Positions 63,701 through 64,000 of a stretch of DNA of 64,000 bases are shown here, in pieces. Numbering within the stretch: position 1 is the stretch's first letter; the number at the start of each line of letters is the position of its first letter. The stretch spans positions 2,232,001-2,296,000 of the forward strand of contig JBHGNT010000002.1 of assembly GCA_043228905.1 (NCBI GenBank). Direction: 5' to 3'. Made by a program: the position numbers and the translations under genes. Under the pieces are notes generated by a model. That model did no database searches. It was not told where the DNA came from and saw only the letters and a list, made by a program, of their open reading frames with translations. This stretch comes from Azolla caroliniana. Lineage: Eukaryota; Polypodiophyta.

Positions 63701-64000
63701 TCGGTAACCGGGTATATGCCGACAGAGCTCATGTTCGGCCAGAAGCCGATCATGCCGATGGAACGAACAATCTCCTCATGGGCAACGGTCGACTGGAGGA
63801 ACGAGATGAGCCGGGAGGACTTGTTGGCAGCGCGTATACGACAACTCGAACGGAGACCGGAGGACGTGGAGACGGCTGCAGAAAGGATCCGGGTGGCGAG
63901 GAAGAAGAACAAAGCCAGGTTCGACCGAACGCACCGGCTCCGACCGAAGAAAATCGAAGAAGGCGACTGGGTACTCGTCTACGATAGCAGCCTCGACAAC
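60750..64000 (+). pseudogene. Gyp-L Pol (RT, RNase H, integrase), one-base frameshift
   Basis: Open in the -1 frame to 62927: RT (YSGYDQFQLAV, MPFLDDIPIKGC), RNase H (ITVDTSPTGIGWV, KRELWGIVSAV, ETDCLPIL, AMADMLSRA). At 62920-62925 a run of four T stands where Gyp-H has five, giving a TGA at 62925-62927. The shifted frame then continues to the window end with the integrase finger (SPWAGHRGTW, TCESCQ), core (MVDLVTMPIGVGQ, ADRGEL, NGKVERGHG) and C-terminal region. Only this slip seems to disable it. Confidence 0.9.

Larger units (their letters stand above)
57772..64000 (+). mobile_element. Gyp-L: gypsy element, 5' LTR to integrase, runs off right edge
   Basis: 5' LTR, primer site, intact Gag-protease, pol with one frameshift. 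The left flank is ACGT (57768-57771). It is closest to Gyp-H in LTR and protein. The 3' end and duplication lie outside the window. Confidence 0.95.

Noticed and set aside
54264-64000. CRISPR-like arrays or bacterial operons anywhere in the window
   Set aside because: Repeats found are microsatellites, LTR minisatellites or leader tandem repeats without unique spacers; all proteins are retroelement Gag/Pol.

Overview
The window looks like nuclear DNA of a land plant or other streptophyte, and every stretch I can classify is LTR retrotransposon; I see no host gene, rRNA or CRISPR. Signs of a plant: several elements carry the initiator-Met-tRNA primer site (TGGTATCAGAGC) typical of plant Ty1/copia elements, there is a short run of plant-type telomere repeat (CCCTAAA), and microsatellites are abundant. 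The species cannot be told from this. Element names (Cop-1.., Gyp-A..) are mine.

Left block, 1-12917. Two copia remnants (Cop-1 minus strand, 1-about 1275; Cop-2 LTR plus leader, 1354-2141) run into a Ty3/gypsy element (Gyp-A, plus strand, about 2139-11654). Gyp-A is split between two zinc knuckles of its Gag by Cop-3 (2782-8126), a complete, very young Ty1/copia element with one unbroken 1358-residue polyprotein. Gyp-A ends where a truncated element, Gyp-B (LTR plus gag start, 11655-12917), was inserted. 12918-14095 is simple or unclassified sequence, followed by a broken copia gag/protease (Cop-4, minus).

Main nest, about 15277 to the end. The outermost element is Gyp-C (minus; fragments 15277-15347, 45248-46051, 53159-54263). 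Into it went Gyp-D (minus, 15348-45247, 29.9 kb as it stands, TSD CCGT), a chromovirus Gyp-J (plus, 46052-53158, TSD GAGAC) and a gag-only element Gyp-K (minus, from 54264). Gyp-D was in turn hit by Gyp-E (plus, 16655-23643), a solo LTR F (23648-24421), Gyp-G (minus, 25004-32829, TSD CCGG) and Gyp-H (plus, 36748-44034, TSD ACGG). Gyp-K contains a copia LTR (55951-56642), a telomere-repeat/LTR filler patch (57258-57743) and Gyp-L (plus, 57772 to beyond the window end).

Gyp-B, C, D, E, G, H, L and (by gag and LTR) K form one superfamily: LTRs TGTCG...CGACA, primer site TGGTGAACCCGACGTGA, a Gag-protease ORF ending in a conserved GATTTTTAG, then a pol ORF (RT, RNase H, integrase) in the -1 frame that stays open from the gag stop onward. 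The most interesting observations are this probable -1 recoding site, the strict 4-bp [A/C]CG[G/T] insertion sites, the fungal-like appearance of the pol, and the telomeric filler DNA. The only fully open coding units are the Cop-3 polyprotein, the Gyp-H pol, and the Gyp-G and Gyp-L Gag-protease ORFs; the Gyp-J polyprotein is long but damaged.
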